From positions 1 through 64,000 of the forward strand of contig NZ_ALVY01000228.1 in assembly GCF_000332035.1 (NCBI RefSeq): a DNA stretch of 64,000 bases, read 5' to 3'. The position numbers and the translations under genes are program-made. Of the stretch, positions 7,863 through 20,000 are shown piece by piece. This stretch comes from Gloeocapsa sp. PCC 73106. GTDB lineage: Bacteria > Cyanobacteriota > Cyanobacteriia > Cyanobacteriales > Gloeocapsaceae. Position 1 is the first letter of the stretch. Each line of letters starts with the position of its first letter. A model generated the notes under the pieces. It ran no database searches. It saw only the letters and a program-made list of their open reading frames with translations, and was not told the DNA's origin.

Positions 7863-9272
7863 CTACATAAATAAAGATGGACGAAACCCAGACCAAGGGC
7901 GAGCGGTTTCTAATTGGGTCGCTAAAGAAATAAGGGTAATTTCCCCAGCAGGACGACCAATCAGTTGAATACCGACGGGTAAACCTTGAGCATCAAAGCC
8001 CGTAGGTAGAGCGATCGCGGGTAAACCGGAGGCGTTAACAGGAGGACATGGGGCTATCCACTGGATAATCTTTTCTAAGGTTTCAGGGGGAGATAAATCA
8101 GCCCACTCACCTATAGCAATAGGAGGATGAAGATAAGTTGGTAGGAGTAGAACGTCAAAATCATCGAAAAAAGCCACGATTTCTCGAGCTAGCACCTGCA
8201 TTTGATGTACAGCTTGCAAATAATCTCCAGCTGACCCCGCTTGATTAGCGAGCCACTGGTTAAAGGAACTAAGGGCTTCTAAGGGCAGACCTGAAGCCGC
8301 GGCACCTGCTTGCCAGATTCGGCTGAAGGGATTGACTAAACTACTAAAATCGGGACAAGCCGGTTCGAGTGTATGTCCCATAGCTTCTAGGATTTCTACC
8401 GTTTGCTTTACTTGTTCTGCACAAATCGGAGCCACGCTCATTCCCGCGATATTACCCAAATTGTAAGCAATTCTCATGGAGGGAGTCTGACGACGGGTTG
8501 CTGCGAAAAAAGATATTTCCGGTGGCTCTAACCAGTAAGGATCTCCGGTGATGTAACCAGACATGACGTCTAGTAAAGCCGCAGCGTCGGCTACGGTACG
8601 CGCCAAAGGACCATGAGTAGAGATCCCACTTTGATAATCTCCCACCGGTGCATTGGAAACTCGACCCCGAGAGGGTTTAATGCCCACCAAGCCACAACAA
8701 AAGGCGGGACCCCGAATTGACCCTCCACCGTCAGAACCTTGAGCAAAGGGAGATAGCCCTGCAGCTACAGCAGAAGCTGCTCCGCCACTGGAGCCTCCAG
8801 GAGTATAGTTTAAGTTCCAAGGATTGCGCGTTGGGGGGAACCCTGGGGGTTCGGTGTAGGGAAGGGAACCCAATTCACAGGTGGCGGTTTTACCTAGGAT
8901 AATTAAGCCGCCCTGTTTGATACGAGTTACTACACCATCGTCGTAGTTGGCGATTCGCTCTTTCAGTGCCATAGTACCGTAGGAACAGGGTAAACCTGCT
9001 ACAGGGTTGAGATCTTTGACGGAGATAGGTACACCGAACAAAAGAGGTAAGTCTGTAGTGTTTTTTAACTGAGTCAGTTGTTCAGTTTTAGTTCTAGCTT
9101 CAGCTAGGGCCATTTCTGCCGCTACGGTGTAATAACATCCGAGTTGCTCATTAAATTTTTCAATGCGATCTAAGTACAATTGCACTAATTCTAGGGGAGA
9201 GATTTCCCCCCGACGAATTAATTGGCCTTGTTCTACAGCAGAGGTAAAAGCTAGTTCTTGATCTGTAGTCAT
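7863..9272 (-). CDS. Amidase, amidase-signature family (GatA-like)
   Basis: This 469-residue hydrolase shows the whole amidase signature: the catalytic Lys in PISVKDLN, the Ser-rich GGSSGGAASAVAAG block, and GSDGGGSIRGPAFCCGLVGIK with the cis-Ser and nucleophile Ser. It hydrolyses amides through the Ser-cisSer-Lys triad. It is probably a free-standing amidase rather than tRNA amidotransferase subunit A, since no gatB or gatC lies nearby. I chose ATG 9272 (MTTDQELAFTS) because the longer in-frame extension runs into the glycosyltransferase gene and lacks family similarity. It begins 8 nt after the glycosyltransferase stop, so the two are likely co-transcribed. Confidence 0.88.
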   Translation of the reverse strand: MTTDQELAFTSAVEQGQLIRRGEISPLELVQLYLDRIEKFNEQLGCYYTVAAEMALAEARTKTEQLTQLKNTTDLPLLFGVPISVKDLNPVAGLPCSYGTMALKERIANYDDGVVTRIKQGGLIILGKTATCELGSLPYTEPPGFPPTRNPWNLNYTPGGSSGGAASAVAAGLSPFAQGSDGGGSIRGPAFCCGLVGIKPSRGRVSNAPVGDYQSGISTHGPLARTVADAAALLDVMSGYITGDPYWLEPPEISFFAATRRQTPSMRIAYNLGNIAGMSVAPICAEQVKQTVEILEAMGHTLEPACPDFSSLVNPFSRIWQAGAAASGLPLEALSSFNQWLANQAGSAGDYLQAVHQMQVLAREIVAFFDDFDVLLLPTYLHPPIAIGEWADLSPPETLEKIIQWIAPCPPVNASGLPAIALPTGFDAQGLPVGIQLIGRPAGEITLISLATQLETARPWSGFRPSLFM

Positions 9273-9280
9273 ATCACCTA

Positions 9281-10294
9281 TTAGGATGAAGCTCCCACCG
9301 CTTCCTCTTTGTATTCTATGAGGGTGGCTTGTTTGCCTTGCCAACGGTTCAGCCAGTATTTGCCTTGTCCATAGGCTTGAGCGAATTTGAAAACTATGGC
9401 GAAGACTGCGTAGGCGATCGCTTCTTTTTGGGTGTTATTTTGTTGCAGACGTCGACGATAAATCTTCCAGGTCAATATAGGGTAGCCTAGTAAGATCAAT
9501 AGGGATAAACCGCTGGTTGGCCAGCTCAATCCTATGGCTAGCACTGGCAGAATTAAACCCCATAACCAACCGCTCATATGTTCTTTGACCATATACTTTT
9601 CAGGAGGGGCGCCATACAGAGCGAAGCCTTCTGCTACTGCCCAACCACCTCTGACGGAGCGTTTCCAATATTGACTCAGTTTGAACATGGCCATATCGTG
9701 CCAAGTCATATCTCCTTCTATGCGCATGATTTTCCAGCCTTTTTGGCGCATACGAATGCACATATCTGGTTCTTCACCACAGATCATAGAGCTATTGTAG
9801 CCATTGACGGCTTTGAGGGCTTCAACGCGGATTAACGCATCACCCCCACAGCCTCTGGCTTCTCCTATGGGTGTATTCCATTCGAGCTCAGCTAGGAGGT
9901 TATAAACCGAGGCGTCTGGATATTTTTCGCGACGACGACCACATACTATGGCTATTTTGGGATCTACTGCGATCGCAGCTAAAGCTTTTTCCATCCAGGC
10001 CGGATCTAGTGTGCAATCGCCATCTATAAATTGTACGTATTCTAGATTGGGATATTTCCCCAGTAACCAAAACAGCCCAGTATTACGAGATCGGGCTGCT
10101 GTGAAGGGAATTTTCTGATCTAGTTCTATGACTTTAGTTCCAAATTTTTTGGCCACTTCGCAACTTCCGTCGGTTGAACCTGAATCCACATAGACCATCG
10201 GTATATTTTGGTCTAATTGATTTGTCAGTGAGGTTAAGCACTGTCTGAACCTTTCACCTTCGTTTCTGCCAATAATAACTACGCCTATGTTCAT
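9281..10294 (-). CDS. Family 2 glycosyltransferase with C-terminal membrane helices
   Basis: The 337-residue protein has a GT-A fold: VVIIGRNEGERFRQCL at the N-terminus, VYVDSGSTDGS near residue 35, the metal-binding DGDCTLDPAWM near 94 and EEPDMCIRMRQKGW near 173. Two hydrophobic segments at about 244-280 anchor it to the membrane, and the C-terminus is basic. Such enzymes transfer sugars from nucleotide donors to polysaccharide or lipid acceptors; the acceptor is unknown. The first copy of the 162-bp repeat starts about 45 nt upstream of its ATG, so promoter elements may lie within the repeat. Confidence 0.86.
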   Translation of the reverse strand: MNIGVVIIGRNEGERFRQCLTSLTNQLDQNIPMVYVDSGSTDGSCEVAKKFGTKVIELDQKIPFTAARSRNTGLFWLLGKYPNLEYVQFIDGDCTLDPAWMEKALAAIAVDPKIAIVCGRRREKYPDASVYNLLAELEWNTPIGEARGCGGDALIRVEALKAVNGYNSSMICGEEPDMCIRMRQKGWKIMRIEGDMTWHDMAMFKLSQYWKRSVRGGWAVAEGFALYGAPPEKYMVKEHMSGWLWGLILPVLAIGLSWPTSGLSLLILLGYPILTWKIYRRRLQQNNTQKEAIAYAVFAIVFKFAQAYGQGKYWLNRWQGKQATLIEYKEEAVGASS

Positions 10295-10335
10295 AATATT
10301 TTGATAAGATTACTCTTTTGAATCTTTATAGGTAC

Positions 10336-10795
10336 TTTCACGTCGTTCATTTGAGCGACACCGTTATTTTATCAAAAGTTTACAATTTTTAGCAAGGTTT
10401 AAATTTATTAAATAAGCTTCAATCCCACTTAATCAAAGCGCTAGAAACCTTTATTAAGTTTTAACAAGGACACTTTTTTTCAAAGGACATTAGGCATCAT
10501 CACGCCGCTTATTTAAAGCATACCTTGACTTTACCAAAACTTGATAATTTTAAGCAAGATTTTAGTTTTTTAAATAAGCCCCAATCCTACTTAATCAAAG
10601 CGTTAGAAACCTTTATTAAGTTTTAACAAGGACACTTTTTCGCAAAAGGTACTAAGTATCTTTACGTCGCTTATTTAAGCAACACCTCTACTTTATCAAA
10701 ACTTGATAATTTTAAAATAAATTTTTTTCACAGTATCTTCACGTCGCTTATCTAAGCAACACCTTTACTTTATCAAAACTTGATAATTCTTGGTA
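10336..10795. repeat. Tandem repeat, period 162 bp, with conserved hairpins
   Basis: The gene-free stretch between the glycosyltransferase and gltD is built from copies of one unit. The element CACGTCG or its variant recurs at 10339, 10501 and 10663 (steps of exactly 162) and at 10740 (a step of 77, a truncated unit). Each full unit holds three inverted repeats. The first is a GTCGnTnA / TnAGCnAC hairpin (10342-10359, 10666-10683, 10743-10760). The second is TTATCAA-AAC-TTGATAA (10693-10709, 10770-10786). The third is an ACTTAAT / ATTAAGT pair around a 19-nt loop (10427-10459, 10589-10621). No coding frame runs through the array. Confidence 0.85.
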
Positions 10796-10827
10796 AAAAA
10801 ATTCCCCACTCTTATCTAAGGGTGAGG
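10794..10827 (-). terminator. Rho-independent terminator of the glutamate synthase genes
   Basis: CCCCACTCTTA (10804-10814) and TAAGGGTGAGG (10817-10827) form an 11-bp stem with two wobble pairs and a two-base apical turn. Read on the minus strand it is followed by a run of seven T. It lies 27 nt beyond the gltD stop codon. Confidence 0.8.
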
Positions 10828-10853
10828 AGGATAGAAATATTATATGAATTGAA

Positions 10854-12326
10854 CTAAGGTAGTTTGGTCGCGCCCATTAAGTAGCGATCGCATTCACGGG
10901 CGGCTTGACGACCTTCGTTGAAAGCCCAAACTACGAGACTTTGACCGCGACGACAGTCTCCTGCTGCGAAAACACCGGGGATACTGGTATAATACTTACC
11001 GTAATCAGCTTTAACGTTACTCCGGGGATCTCTTTCTACGCCAAGACTTTGAAGTAAATAATCTTCCGGACCAAGAAAACCGATCGCCAGGAGCACTAAT
11101 TGAGCGGGGAGAACTTGTTCGGTACCAGGAATTTCCTGAGGTATAAATCGTCCCTGGTCATTTTTTTGCCATTCTACCTGTACCGTATGCACGGCTTGTA
11201 CTTGTTTATCACCGGAGAATTTAGTGGCGGTAGTGAGAAATAGACGTGGATCATGACCAAACTTACTAGCGGCTTCTTCTTGACCGTAATCTACTTTGTA
11301 GGTTTTGGGCCATTCGGGCCAAGGGTTATCGGGACCACGTTCTTGAGGAGGTTTGGGAAGGATTTCTACCTGAACGACGCTTTTACAGCCGTGTCGCAGG
11401 GAAGTTCCCACGCAGTCGGTTCCCGTATCGCCACCACCGATGATGACTACATCTTTGCCCTCTGCGGAAATTGGGGGTTGTTGTTGGGATAAGATAGCTT
11501 GAGTGTTAGCTGTGAGGAAATCCATAGCGAGATGAATTCCTTGAAGTTGGCGATTTTCTACAGCTAAATCCCTGGGTTTAGTTGCCCCGATACAGAGGAT
11601 GGTAGCGTCGAACTCATCGAGGAGAGTTTGGGCGGGTAAGTCTTTTCCCACTTCTGTATTACATACAAATTTTACCCCCTCAGCCTCTAGAAGTTGTATA
11701 CGACGTTGGAGCACTTTTTGCTTATCTAGCTTCATGTTGGGAATACCGTACATTAACAGTCCTCCAGGGCGATCTGCTCGTTCGAAGACAGTAACGAAAT
11801 GACCTGCTTGATTTAACTGAACTGCGGCGGAAAGCCCAGCAGGACCCGATCCTACGATCGAGACTTTTTTGCCCGTTCTGATTTCTGGAGGTTTTGGGGT
11901 AATCCAGCCTTCGTCCCAGCCCTTATCGATGATCGACAGTTCGATATTTTTAATCGTCACCGGTGGATTGTGAATACCCAGGACACAGGAACCCTCACAG
12001 GGTGCGGGACAGACGCGACCGGTGAACTCAGGAAAATTATTAGTTTTGTGCAAACGGTCTAAAGCTTCACGCCAGAGACCGCGATAGACCAGATCGTTCC
12101 ATTCTGGAATCAGATTATTAATAGGACAACCACTGGCCATCCCTTTGAGCATTGTTCCTGTATGACAAAAGGGGGTGCCACAGTCCATACAGCGAGCGCT
12201 CTGGGTTTGCAGTTTCTCTTCTGTCAGGGTTAGATGAAATTCATCCCAATCCTGAATGCGTTCACTGGGTGAGCGATCGGCGGGTAACTCACGTACGTAT
12301 TCGATAAAGCCAGTTGGTTTCCCCAT
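10854..12326 (-). CDS. gltD: NAD(P)H-dependent glutamate synthase small subunit
   Basis: The 490-residue flavoprotein passes electrons from NAD(P)H to the large subunit GltB. The N-terminal Fe-S part has CMDCGTPFC and [11 protein letters not shown], then [14 protein letters not shown]. The FAD motif [10 protein letters not shown] lies near residue 157, and a second nucleotide site, [14 protein letters not shown], near 297. The C-terminal [13 protein letters not shown] closes the FAD fold. All expected motifs are intact. It lies 34 nt downstream of gltB on the same strand and ends 27 nt before a strong terminator, so it is the last gene of the glsF-gltB-gltD run. Confidence 0.96.
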   Translation of the reverse strand: MGKPTGFIEYVRELPADRSPSERIQDWDEFHLTLTEEKLQTQSARCMDCGTPFCHTGTMLKGMASGCPINNLIPEWNDLVYRGLWREALDRLHKTNNFPEFTGRVCPAPCEGSCVLGIHNPPVTIKNIELSIIDKGWDEGWITPKPPEIRTGKKVSIVGSGPAGLSAAVQLNQAGHFVTVFERADRPGGLLMYGIPNMKLDKQKVLQRRIQLLEAEGVKFVCNTEVGKDLPAQTLLDEFDATILCIGATKPRDLAVENRQLQGIHLAMDFLTANTQAILSQQQPPISAEGKDVVIIGGGDTGTDCVGTSLRHGCKSVVQVEILPKPPQERGPDNPWPEWPKTYKVDYGQEEAASKFGHDPRLFLTTATKFSGDKQVQAVHTVQVEWQKNDQGRFIPQEIPGTEQVLPAQLVLLAIGFLGPEDYLLQSLGVERDPRSNVKADYGKYYTSIPGVFAAGDCRRGQSLVVWAFNEGRQAARECDRYLMGATKLP

Positions 12327-12360
12327 ATTTTTCTCCTCTCAATTATTAACTTACTTTCCT

Positions 12361-15300
12361 TTAGCTACCGGCGATGCGCGCCACATCTCGAGCGTTTTCT
12401 TCAAAGGCGGCTCTGAGAGCTTCGTCTTGACTCAAGCCAGATGCCAAGGCTCTTTGTAAAGCCTCAATAACACGCTTATAGTCACGTGGCATCACTTTGA
12501 CGAATTTGCTCAACATTGTTTTCCAATCCGCTAAAATTCGGCGTCCTTTTTGACTTTCAGTATAAGCTGTGTGGCTCTCAATGATTTGACGCAGTTCGGC
12601 TATTTCTTCGGGGTCCTGAAGAGTTTCTAGCTCTACCATTTCAGTATTGCATTTACTTTGGAGACTGTTATCTTCGTCTAAAACGTAGGCGACGCCGCCA
12701 CTCATGCCCGCGGCAAAGTTACGTCCTGTAAAACCTAAGATGACTACTTTACCTCCTGTCATGTATTCACAGCCGTGATCGCCTACGCCTTCTACTACTG
12801 TGGTGACGCCAGAGTTTCTCACAGCAAAACGTTCTCCAGCTTTACCCCGAATATAAACTTCTCCCGAGGTAGCGCCGTAGAGAGCTACATTGCCCACTAT
12901 GATATTCTCTTCAGCAATAAAGGTAGCAGTGCGAGGAGGATAGAGGATTAATTTGGCTCCGCTTAAGCCTTTACCAAAGTAGTCGTTGGCGTCTCCCTCT
13001 AATTCTAAGGTCACCCCCTGGGGGACAAAAGCGCCAAAACTTTGACCTGCGGTACCCTGAAAATGTAAATGTATAGTATCTTCTGGTAATCCTAGCCAGT
13101 AGCGTTTGGTAATTTCGTTACCCAAAATCGTACCCACAGCGCGGTTAATATTCCTGATAGGTAGAGTAGCTTTAACGGGGGTTTGTGTCTCCAGAGCGTC
13201 TTGACACAGTTCGAGTAAGACGGTGAGATCTAGAGATTGCTCTAAACCGTGATCTTGAGGGATTTGACAGTAACGACCAACGCTAGGATCTACTTCAGGT
13301 TGATAGAGAATGGGGGAAAGATCGATATTTTTGGCTTTCCAGTGGTCGATCGCCTCTTTAGCTTCTAGTACTTCTGTATGACCTACCATTTCATTAAAGG
13401 TACGAAAACCGAGTTGAGCCATTAACTCTCTGACTTCTTGAGCGACGAAGCGCATAAAATTAGCCGCGTGCTCGGGATCGCCCACAAAATTCTCCCTCAA
13501 TTGTGGATCTTGGGTCGCAATACCCGCGGGACAAGTATTGAGATGACAGACTCGCATCATGATACAGCCCAAGCTAACTAAAGGCGCGGTGGAGAATCCG
13601 AACTCTTCGGCGCCCAATAGTGCGGCTATAATTACATCGCGTCCGGTTTTCATTTGACCGTCGGTTTCTACGACGATGCGAGAGCGCAATTTATTTAAAA
13701 CTAGGGTTTGGTGTGTTTCAGCTAAGCCCAATTCCCAGGGTAACCCGGCGTGTTTGATGGAGGTTTGGGGTGATGCTCCGGTACCCCCGTCGAAACCGGA
13801 AATAAGCACTACGTCGGCGTGAGCTTTAGCTACTCCTGCAGCAATAGTACCTACTCCTACTTCAGAAACTAGTTTGACGCTGATACGAGCCTTGCGGTTG
13901 GCGTTTTTCAAGTCGTGGATCAGTTCGGCTAGATCTTCAATGGAGTAGATATCGTGGTGGGGTGGGGGTGAAATTAAGCCTACACCAGGTGTGGAATGGC
14001 GCACTTTAGCGATCCAGGGATAAACTTTACCTCCGGGGAGTTGACCCCCTTCTCCTGGTTTAGCACCTTGAGCCATTTTGATTTGGATTTCTTGGGCTTG
14101 GGAGAGATACAAACTGGTAACGCCAAAGCGTCCAGAGGCTACTTGTTTGATGGCGCTGTTTTTGGAGTCTCCCTGAGAGTTAGTCCAGGTATAACGCTCG
14201 GGATCTTCGCCTCCTTCGCCGGTGTTGGATTTGCCACCGATCCGATTCATGGCGATCGCTAGGGCTTCATGAGCTTCTTGGGAAATAGATCCGTAGCTCA
14301 TGGCCCCGGTTTTGAAGCGTTTGAGAATATTCTCTACAAGCTCTACTTCCTCTATGGGTACCGACTCTCTTTCTTTGAATTGAAGCAAGCTGCGCAGGGT
14401 GAAATATTGTTTATTTTCTTCGTTAATTAGAGCTGAGTAACGTTTGTAGGTTTCGTAGTTACCACTGCGTACGGCTGCTTGTAGGGTATGGATTGTTTCT
14501 GGTGAGAGTAGGTGGGGTTCTCCTCCTGAGCGCCACTGGTATTCTCCCCCTACCCCAAGGGTGCGATCGCTCACTCCGCTAAAAGCTCTGTTGTGGGAGA
14601 TAATCGCTTCTTGGGAGATGATTTCTAGATCTGCTCCTTGGATACGCGACGCAGTTCCCGTGAAGTATTGTTCCACTACCTCTGAATTTAAGCCGATCGC
14701 TTCGAAGATTTGAGCGCCTCGGTAACTTTGCAGGGTAGAAATGCCGATTTTTGAACCAACTTTGACGACGCCTTTGGTAGCGGCTTTGATATAGTTTTTC
14801 TCGGCTGTTTTGAAGTCAACTCCCTTGAGACTACCCTGATTGATGAGTTCTTCAAGGGTGGCAAAAGCTAAGTAAGGGTTGATAGCACCACAGCCGTAAC
14901 CTATTAACACCGCGAAGTGATGTACTTGTCTAGGTTCCCCAGATTCCAAGACTATTCCCACTTTGGTGCGCGTTCCTTGACGGATTAAATGATGGTGCAA
15001 TCCAGAGACGGCTAAGAGTGAGGGGATGGGGGTTAGTTGGGCGTTGATACCGCGATCGGAGAGTATAATAATTTCTACTCCAGAGGCGATCGCTCTATCG
15101 GCTTGATTAAATATCTCTTCTAGTGATGTTCTTAATCCTTCTACTCCTACTTGGGGATCGAAGAGTATGGGAATAGTTGTAGTGGGAAAACCGGCTTTTC
15201 CTGCTTCAATAAGTTGAGCTAATTGAGCGTTGGAGATAATCGGGGTTTTCAGTTTGATTAAACGACAACTTTCGGGTTGGGGTTTGAGCAGATTTCCTTC

Positions 15301-16941
15301 ACTACCTATGGTTGTTACCGTTGAGGTGACTATTTCTTCCCTAATTGAATCTATAGGTGGGTTAGTGACTTGGGCGAATAGTTGTTGAAAGTAGTCAAAC
15401 AAGAGTTTAGGACGGTCTGATAGGACTGCTAAGGGTGTATCTGTACCCATTGAGCCTACTGCTTCTACGCCGTTTTTGGCCATGGGTGTTAAGAGTAGGC
15501 GCAACTCTTCAAAAGTATAGTTAAAGGCTATCTGTTGTTCTCTGATTGTGTCTGAATCGCTCTGTGTAACTTTTGCTCCCAATGGTAGGCTTTCTAATTC
15601 TACTAGGTGTTGGTCAAGCCAGTCTTGATATGGGTGTTCGGTGGCTATTTGCTGTTTGATTTCTGCATCGTCTACGATTCGACCCGCTTTTAGATCCACT
15701 AGGAACATTTTACCTGGTTCTAATCGTCCTTTATAAGCTACTCGCTCTGGTGCGATGGGTAATACTCCCGCTTCTGATGCCATAATTACTAGGTCGTCTT
15801 TGGTGACGTAGTAACGAGATGGTCGTAATCCGTTGCGATCTAATATAGCCCCCATGACACTTCCATCGGTAAAGGCGATAGACGCAGGACCATCCCATGG
15901 TTCCATCAGACAGGCGTGATATTCATAAAATGCTCTTTTTTCGGCGTTCATGGATTCATTCCCTGTCCAGGGTTCGGGTATCATCATCATGATGCTATGG
16001 GGAAGCGATCGCCCTCCTTGTAGGAGTAATTCTAGTGCGTTGTCAAAGATTGTCGCGTCGCTACCGTCGACGTTGATGATGGGTTTGATTTTACTGATAT
16101 CTTCCCCAAATAGTTCTGACTCTAGCAGGGATTGCCTAGCATTTATCCAATTAATATTCCCCCGCAGTGTGTTTATTTCGCCGTTATGGGCAATGTAGCG
16201 GTAGGGGTGCGCTCTTTCCCAACTCGGAAAGGTATTGGTGCTAAAACGCGAATGGACTAAACCTAGGGCTGATTCTAAGTCGGGATCTTGTAAATCCAAA
16301 TAATACTCTTGTACTTGTTGAGGTCTGAGCATTCCTTTGTAAACCATGGTCCGACAAGATAAGCTCGCTGGGTACCACCAAGGATCTACTTGACTGCGAC
16401 GAATCTCGTTGAAGGCGCGTTTACGAATTATGTATAGTTTTCTCTCAAAGGCTTCTGGATCTAGTTTGGGGTTTGGAGCGATAAACACCTGTTGCATGAC
16501 TGGTTCACTAGATTTAGCGGTATTCCCTAATGTTGAGTTGTCTGTGGGCACCTCGCGCCAGCCTAAGACTGTTTGACCCTCTGCTGCGACGATTTCTGTG
16601 AATATTCTTTTGCTCTCTTCTCGTGTAGTGCGATCGGGTGCGGTATAAATCATCCCTACTCCGTATTCTCCTAATTTGGGTAGGGTTATTTCAGATGCTT
16701 TCGCTACTTTTTGGCAAAATTTGTCGGGAATCTGGATTAAAATGCCTGCTCCATCTCCTGTGTTGGTTTCACATCCACAGGCGCCACGGTGATCGATATT
16801 TAATAAAATTGTTAATGCTTGCTCTACGATCTCGTGGGATTTTTCCCCTTTGATGTTGACTATGAAGCCAACTCCACAGGAGTCATGCTCAAATTGAGGA
16901 TCATATAAACCTTGTTGCACTGGAAATTGCTGATTTTTCAT
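12361..16941 (-). CDS. gltB: NADH-dependent glutamate synthase large subunit
   Basis: At 1526 residues this is a full-length GOGAT large subunit. A propeptide is removed to expose the nucleophile Cys22 in HDSCGVGF for the glutaminase domain (about 22-430). The central domain follows, then the FMN-binding synthase domain (about 800-1190) with the 3Fe-4S motif [15 protein letters not shown], then the GXGXG beta-helix. In the synthase domain it reads [20 protein letters not shown], lacking the longer loop seen in the neighbouring ferredoxin enzyme, so this is the partner of GltD. It makes two glutamates from glutamine and 2-oxoglutarate. It starts 70 nt after the glsF stop. Confidence 0.95.
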   Translation of the reverse strand: MKNQQFPVQQGLYDPQFEHDSCGVGFIVNIKGEKSHEIVEQALTILLNIDHRGACGCETNTGDGAGILIQIPDKFCQKVAKASEITLPKLGEYGVGMIYTAPDRTTREESKRIFTEIVAAEGQTVLGWREVPTDNSTLGNTAKSSEPVMQQVFIAPNPKLDPEAFERKLYIIRKRAFNEIRRSQVDPWWYPASLSCRTMVYKGMLRPQQVQEYYLDLQDPDLESALGLVHSRFSTNTFPSWERAHPYRYIAHNGEINTLRGNINWINARQSLLESELFGEDISKIKPIINVDGSDATIFDNALELLLQGGRSLPHSIMMMIPEPWTGNESMNAEKRAFYEYHACLMEPWDGPASIAFTDGSVMGAILDRNGLRPSRYYVTKDDLVIMASEAGVLPIAPERVAYKGRLEPGKMFLVDLKAGRIVDDAEIKQQIATEHPYQDWLDQHLVELESLPLGAKVTQSDSDTIREQQIAFNYTFEELRLLLTPMAKNGVEAVGSMGTDTPLAVLSDRPKLLFDYFQQLFAQVTNPPIDSIREEIVTSTVTTIGSEGNLLKPQPESCRLIKLKTPIISNAQLAQLIEAGKAGFPTTTIPILFDPQVGVEGLRTSLEEIFNQADRAIASGVEIIILSDRGINAQLTPIPSLLAVSGLHHHLIRQGTRTKVGIVLESGEPRQVHHFAVLIGYGCGAINPYLAFATLEELINQGSLKGVDFKTAEKNYIKAATKGVVKVGSKIGISTLQSYRGAQIFEAIGLNSEVVEQYFTGTASRIQGADLEIISQEAIISHNRAFSGVSDRTLGVGGEYQWRSGGEPHLLSPETIHTLQAAVRSGNYETYKRYSALINEENKQYFTLRSLLQFKERESVPIEEVELVENILKRFKTGAMSYGSISQEAHEALAIAMNRIGGKSNTGEGGEDPERYTWTNSQGDSKNSAIKQVASGRFGVTSLYLSQAQEIQIKMAQGAKPGEGGQLPGGKVYPWIAKVRHSTPGVGLISPPPHHDIYSIEDLAELIHDLKNANRKARISVKLVSEVGVGTIAAGVAKAHADVVLISGFDGGTGASPQTSIKHAGLPWELGLAETHQTLVLNKLRSRIVVETDGQMKTGRDVIIAALLGAEEFGFSTAPLVSLGCIMMRVCHLNTCPAGIATQDPQLRENFVGDPEHAANFMRFVAQEVRELMAQLGFRTFNEMVGHTEVLEAKEAIDHWKAKNIDLSPILYQPEVDPSVGRYCQIPQDHGLEQSLDLTVLLELCQDALETQTPVKATLPIRNINRAVGTILGNEITKRYWLGLPEDTIHLHFQGTAGQSFGAFVPQGVTLELEGDANDYFGKGLSGAKLILYPPRTATFIAEENIIVGNVALYGATSGEVYIRGKAGERFAVRNSGVTTVVEGVGDHGCEYMTGGKVVILGFTGRNFAAGMSGGVAYVLDEDNSLQSKCNTEMVELETLQDPEEIAELRQIIESHTAYTESQKGRRILADWKTMLSKFVKVMPRDYKRVIEALQRALASGLSQDEALRAAFEENARDVARIAGS

Positions 16942-17011
16942 ATTTTAGCTAGGAGATGGTGAATTAGTAGTGCTAATTTGTTAGCTTCAGTCCTTAATGA
17001 ATTACCAAGTC

Positions 17012-20000
17012 TTAAACAGAGGTAAGAGGTTTCTCCGTAGCTATTATCCCTTCAGGGGTATCAGCTTCAGAGGGTGGAACAACTTGCCAGAACTTAGGTA
17101 AATAGCCTGACCAATCTGAGAGAATCCTTTGTCCCAGAGGGCTTAGAGTGCGTTCAACGTGAGCTTGAATTAGTTCTCGCAATTGTTTTTCAGCTGCAGG
17201 GCTACTAATTCGTTGAATTTTGACGATTTCGGGGTTAACTTTCCGTGGGAAATTACCATCTTCGTCCAGGAAGTAAGCTAATCCACCCGTCATACCTGCG
17301 CCAACGTTGCGCCCTGTGGTTCCCAACACCACAATTACTCCGCCAGTCATATACTCACAGCAGTGATCGCCGGTTCCTTCTACTACCGCTTTACCTTGGG
17401 AGTTTCGTACCGCGAAGCGTTCTCCAGCGCGTCCATTGGCGAAGAGATAGCCACCAGTAGCGCCATAGAGACAGGTATTCCCAATAATCGAGTTTGATTC
17501 TGGTTTATAAGTAACGCTTTGGTGTGGGTAGATAATAATCTCGCCGCCGTTTATTCCCTTACCTACATAGTCGTTCGCTTCTCCTTCTAGGATCAGTTTC
17601 ATTCCTAATAAATTGAAAGCGCCGAAACTTTGACCTGCACTACCTGTGAATTTTAGTATAATCTCGCCTTCGAAGCCTGTATCACCGTACTGTTTGGCGA
17701 TATTACCCGCCACTCTGGTACCGACGGAACGGTCAGTGTTAACTATTGTGAATTCTTTGGTCACCGAACCTTGGTTAGAGATAGTTTGGATAATTTCTGG
17801 ATCAGCGAGGATTTCGTCGTCTAAGACGGGACCATTACTGTGTACGGTTTCGTGTTTTAACCAAGTGCGATCGCACCTAACATCGGGTAAATGGGTGAGC
17901 ACATCTAGGTTGAGGGATTGAGTTTTATGCAGTTGAACATCCTGACGAGGGGTTAACAAGTCTCCTCGACCGATAATTTCCTCTAAGGAAGTGTAACCCA
18001 AATGAGCGAGAACGTTGCGCACTTCTTGAGCGATAAAGAAGAAAAAGTTAACTACTTGGCCTGGTGTACCACTGAAGCGTTGACGTAAACGTTCTTGTTG
18101 CGTAGCCACCCCTACAGGACAGTTATTGGTGTGACAGATGCGCGCCATGATACACCCCGCAGCGATCATCGATACTGAGCCAAATCCGTATTCTTCTGCG
18201 CCCATCAAGGCCGCCATAATCACGTCGTGACCCGTTTTGAAGCCACCATCGGCTCTCAATAGTACGCGATCGCGCAGTCCATTTTCTAGCAAGACGCGGT
18301 GAACCTCGGTTACTCCCAATTCCCAAGGGGTACCTGCGTGTTTAATCGAACTCAGGGGAGAAGCGCCCGTACCACCGTCGTGCCCTGAAATTTGAATGAT
18401 GTCAGCATTACCCTTAGCAACACCTGCGGCGATCGTCCCGATGCCAATTTCTGCCACCAGTTTAACCGATACCTTAGCTTGGGGATTGATTTGGTGTAAG
18501 TCAAAGATTAACTGTGCTAAATCCTCAATAGAGTATATATCGTGGTGAGGAGGTGGAGAGATCAACGATACTCCCGGTTTAGAGCGACGTAACAGGGCGA
18601 TATAGGGGCTCACTTTTGCTCCTGGTAATTGTCCCCCTTCCCCCGGTTTAGCGCCTTGAGCCATTTTAATTTCCAGTTGACGACCACTCATGAGATATTC
18701 TGGAGTGACGCCAAAACGTCCTGATGCTACCTGTTTGATGGCGGAATTAGCGGTATCCCCGTTGACTAAGGCCTTGAGATGAGAAAAGGTCGGGGAATTC
18801 CCCTCTTGATCCACATCATTAAGGATTGTATGGCGTATCGGGTCTTCTCCTCCTTCTCCGGAGTTAGATTTACCTCCTATTCGGTTCATAGCGATCGCTA
18901 GGGTTTCGTGAGCTTCGCGAGACAGAGACCCCAAAGACATTGCTCCTGTACAAAAGCGTTTGACGATCGTCTCTACCGCTTCTACTTCTTCTAGGGGAAT
19001 TGTGGGGCGATCGCTCTTAAAAGTTAATAAATCTCGTAGAGCTGTGATCGGGCGTTGGGCTAGATACTGGCTATATAGTTCATAATGATCGTAATTCTCT
19101 GTTTTTACTGCTTTATGCAGAGCTTTGGACATTTCTGGACTATTCATATGGTATTCGCCCCCTGGACGATAATTGACGAAACCATAGTTTTCTAGTTTTT
19201 TGTCTTTGAGAGTCGGAAAGGCTTGATTTAGGTAAGCGCTCACTTCTGACGCTAAATCCTCCAAAGTTACCCCTCCCACACGGGAAGTTGTCCCCATAAA
19301 CGCCAAGTCTACTATTTCTTTGCTCAACCCAATCGCTTCGAAAATTTGCGCACCATGATAAGAAGACAGCATAGATATCCCCATTTTTGAGATAATCTTT
19401 AATAATCCTGCTTCTACCGCTTTCCGATACTTTTCTAGAGCTTTTTCTAAGCTTAAAGGCGGTATTTTGCCATTTTGCAGCAATTTTTGGGTTTTACTGT
19501 CGTGCCACCACTGACAAATGGTCTCCCAAGTTAGGTAAGGACATACCCCCGAGGCTCCGTACCCAATCAGACAAGCGTAGTGATGCGTATCCCAGCATTG
19601 GGCCGTATCCACGATTAAAGACGCTTCTAGTCGCATACCTGAGTGAATCAAATGTTGATGTACCGCTCCTACAGCTAGTAAAGGGGGAATGTAGCTATAC
19701 TCTTCAGTAATTACTCCACTGCTGCGATCGCTTAAAATCAAAATTTCCTGACCTGTTTTTACCGCCTCTTCTGCTTGCTTACAGAGTTCCTTGATCGCTT
19801 TAGCTAAACCTTCGGGACCATCAGCCAAAGCATACAGAGTTGATAACTCTACCGTCTTGAATTTTGATTGCTTGATATAGTTAAGTTGTGCATCATTGAG
19901 TAAAGGACTCGTTAACTTTAATAGTCTTGCGTCATCCTCCGTCACTGCTAACAGATTACCTCGCTTTCCTAATAACATCTCCAAAGACATCACCAAACTC

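Noticed and set aside
9273-9344. N-terminal extension of the amidase
   Set aside because: It reads into the end of the glycosyltransferase gene and is unlike amidases; ATG 9272 fits the family.
10336-10795. CRISPR array
   Set aside because: The unit is 162 bp and tandem, with no short repeat and unique spacers, and there are no cas genes.
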